DNA of 64,000 nt from Microbispora triticiradicis (lineage in GTDB: Bacteria > Actinomycetota > Actinomycetes > Streptosporangiales > Streptosporangiaceae), in assembly GCA_003260025.2 (NCBI GenBank), contig QFZU02000072.1:101162-165161 (forward strand), given 5' to 3'. Under the pieces are notes generated by a model. The model was not told the origin of the DNA. It ran no database searches and saw nothing but the letters and a program-made list of their open reading frames with translations. Below, one piece after another: positions 63,429-64,000 of the stretch (its first letter is position 1; each line of letters starts with the position of its first letter). The position numbers and the translations under genes are program-made.

Positions 63429-64000
63429 GCCGCACGAGGACGGCCGGCCCGTCGCCGCTGTCTGTGGTCGCCGTCGCCGGGACGGGGCGGCGGCTGGTGC
63501 TGGCCGCGGTCGCCGGGTCGGCCGCCGACCTCGCGGGGGTGGCGCTCATCGCGTCGGCCGCCTGGCTGATCACCAGGGCCGCCGAGCAGCCGCCGCTGGC
63601 GGCCCTGTCGGTCGCCATCGTGGCGGTGCGGGCGTTCGCCACCACCCGGGGGGTGTTCCGCTACGGCGAGCGGCTGGCCGGGCACGACGTCGCGCTGCGC
63701 GCCCAGGCGGGCACCCGGGAGCGCCTCTACCGGGCGCTGATCCCCGCCGGGCCGCTGCCGCAGCGCGGCGCCGACCTGCTCAGCCGGATGGTGGACGACA
63801 CCGACGCCGTGCAGGACCTGCTCGTGCGGTGCCTGCTCCCGGCCGTCGCCGCCCTGGTCACCGGGCTCACCGCCGTCGTGATCGCGGGCTTCCTGCTGCC
63901 GGTCGCCGCGCCGGTGCTCGCCGCCGGTCTGCTCGCCGCCGGACTGGCCCTGCCGGTCGGCACGGCCGCCGCCGCGCGCCGCTGGTCGGCGCGGATCGCC
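63425..64000 (+). CDS. cydC: ABC exporter subunit CydC, 5' part
   Basis: 192 codons visible from an ATG overlapping the cydD stop by four bases; continues past the window. The membrane half shows LIASAAWLITRAAEQPP and VFRYGERLAGHDVALR, typical CydC segments. Completes cydABDC. Confidence 0.88.
   Translation, partial: MSRTRTAGPSPLSVVAVAGTGRRLVLAAVAGSAADLAGVALIASAAWLITRAAEQPPLAALSVAIVAVRAFATTRGVFRYGERLAGHDVALRAQAGTRERLYRALIPAGPLPQRGADLLSRMVDDTDAVQDLLVRCLLPAVAALVTGLTAVVIAGFLLPVAAPVLAAGLLAAGLALPVGTAAAARRWSARIA

Overview
The window is very GC-rich chromosomal DNA of an actinobacterium. GTG and TTG starts, ATGA/GTGA stop-start overlaps and G/C-ending codons dominate. A Streptosporangiales-type organism fits the mix of genes, but that placement is inference. 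No rRNA, tRNA or CRISPR array was seen.

Layout. 1-6.1 kb: a class III/IV lanthipeptide synthetase (LanKC/LanL-like, cut by the window start), a methyltransferase coupled to a 48-codon ORF, a small secreted protein and, divergently, an E1/ThiF-like enzyme, a fold-type-II PLP enzyme and a GNAT-like protein. 6.4-15.5 kb: VOC protein, DapA-family aldolase/lyase, two cell-surface-glycan transferase-like genes, a TetR regulator divergent from an FAD monooxygenase, an aldo-keto reductase and a sulfatase. 15.5-21.6 kb: a cellobiose/cello-oligosaccharide operon cebEFG-bglC-cebR with two perfect CebR boxes (TGGGAGCGCTCCCA). 21.7-40.1 kb: a nine-gene, minus-strand, tightly coupled NRPS operon. 40.6-43.9 kb: a divergent 2-oxoacid dehydrogenase operon (E1alpha, E1beta, E2). 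43.9-44.5 kb: remnant of an IS605-type tnpB element. 44.6-48.4 kb: a second GH1 beta-glucosidase, then aldose epimerase plus an APH-fold kinase. 48.5-64 kb: mostly housekeeping or respiratory genes: FAD oxidoreductase, class II DAHP synthase, thioredoxin, ctaD, extracellular nuclease, universal stress proteins, PadR regulator, cydAB and cydDC (cydC cut by the window end).

Main result. The 14-bp CebR palindrome occurs five times, always next to a promoter: twice before cebE, once in each arm of the divergent NRPS/2-oxoacid dehydrogenase promoter region (one copy with a single mismatch), and once before the aldose epimerase-kinase pair. At three promoters a readable -35/-10 pair places the box at or just after the transcription start, the geometry expected of a LacI-type repressor block. 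The sequence therefore predicts a cello-oligosaccharide regulon that includes uptake, hydrolysis to glucose, anomer interconversion/phosphorylation and a dedicated non-ribosomal peptide pathway. Thaxtomin control by CebR in Streptomyces scabies is the known precedent; the NRPS here has a different architecture.

The NRPS set is dissociated: a C-A-T-TE-MFS fusion with a cysteine in place of the usual TE serine, a free AMP ligase, C-T, a free carrier, C with a vestigial A tail, MbtH, free C, A-T and C-A-T. Pocket residues read by eye suggest Asp-like (first gene), Gly (A-T) and possibly a basic residue (last C-A-T), with an acyl or other starter supplied through the free ligase and carrier. The product is not known to me.
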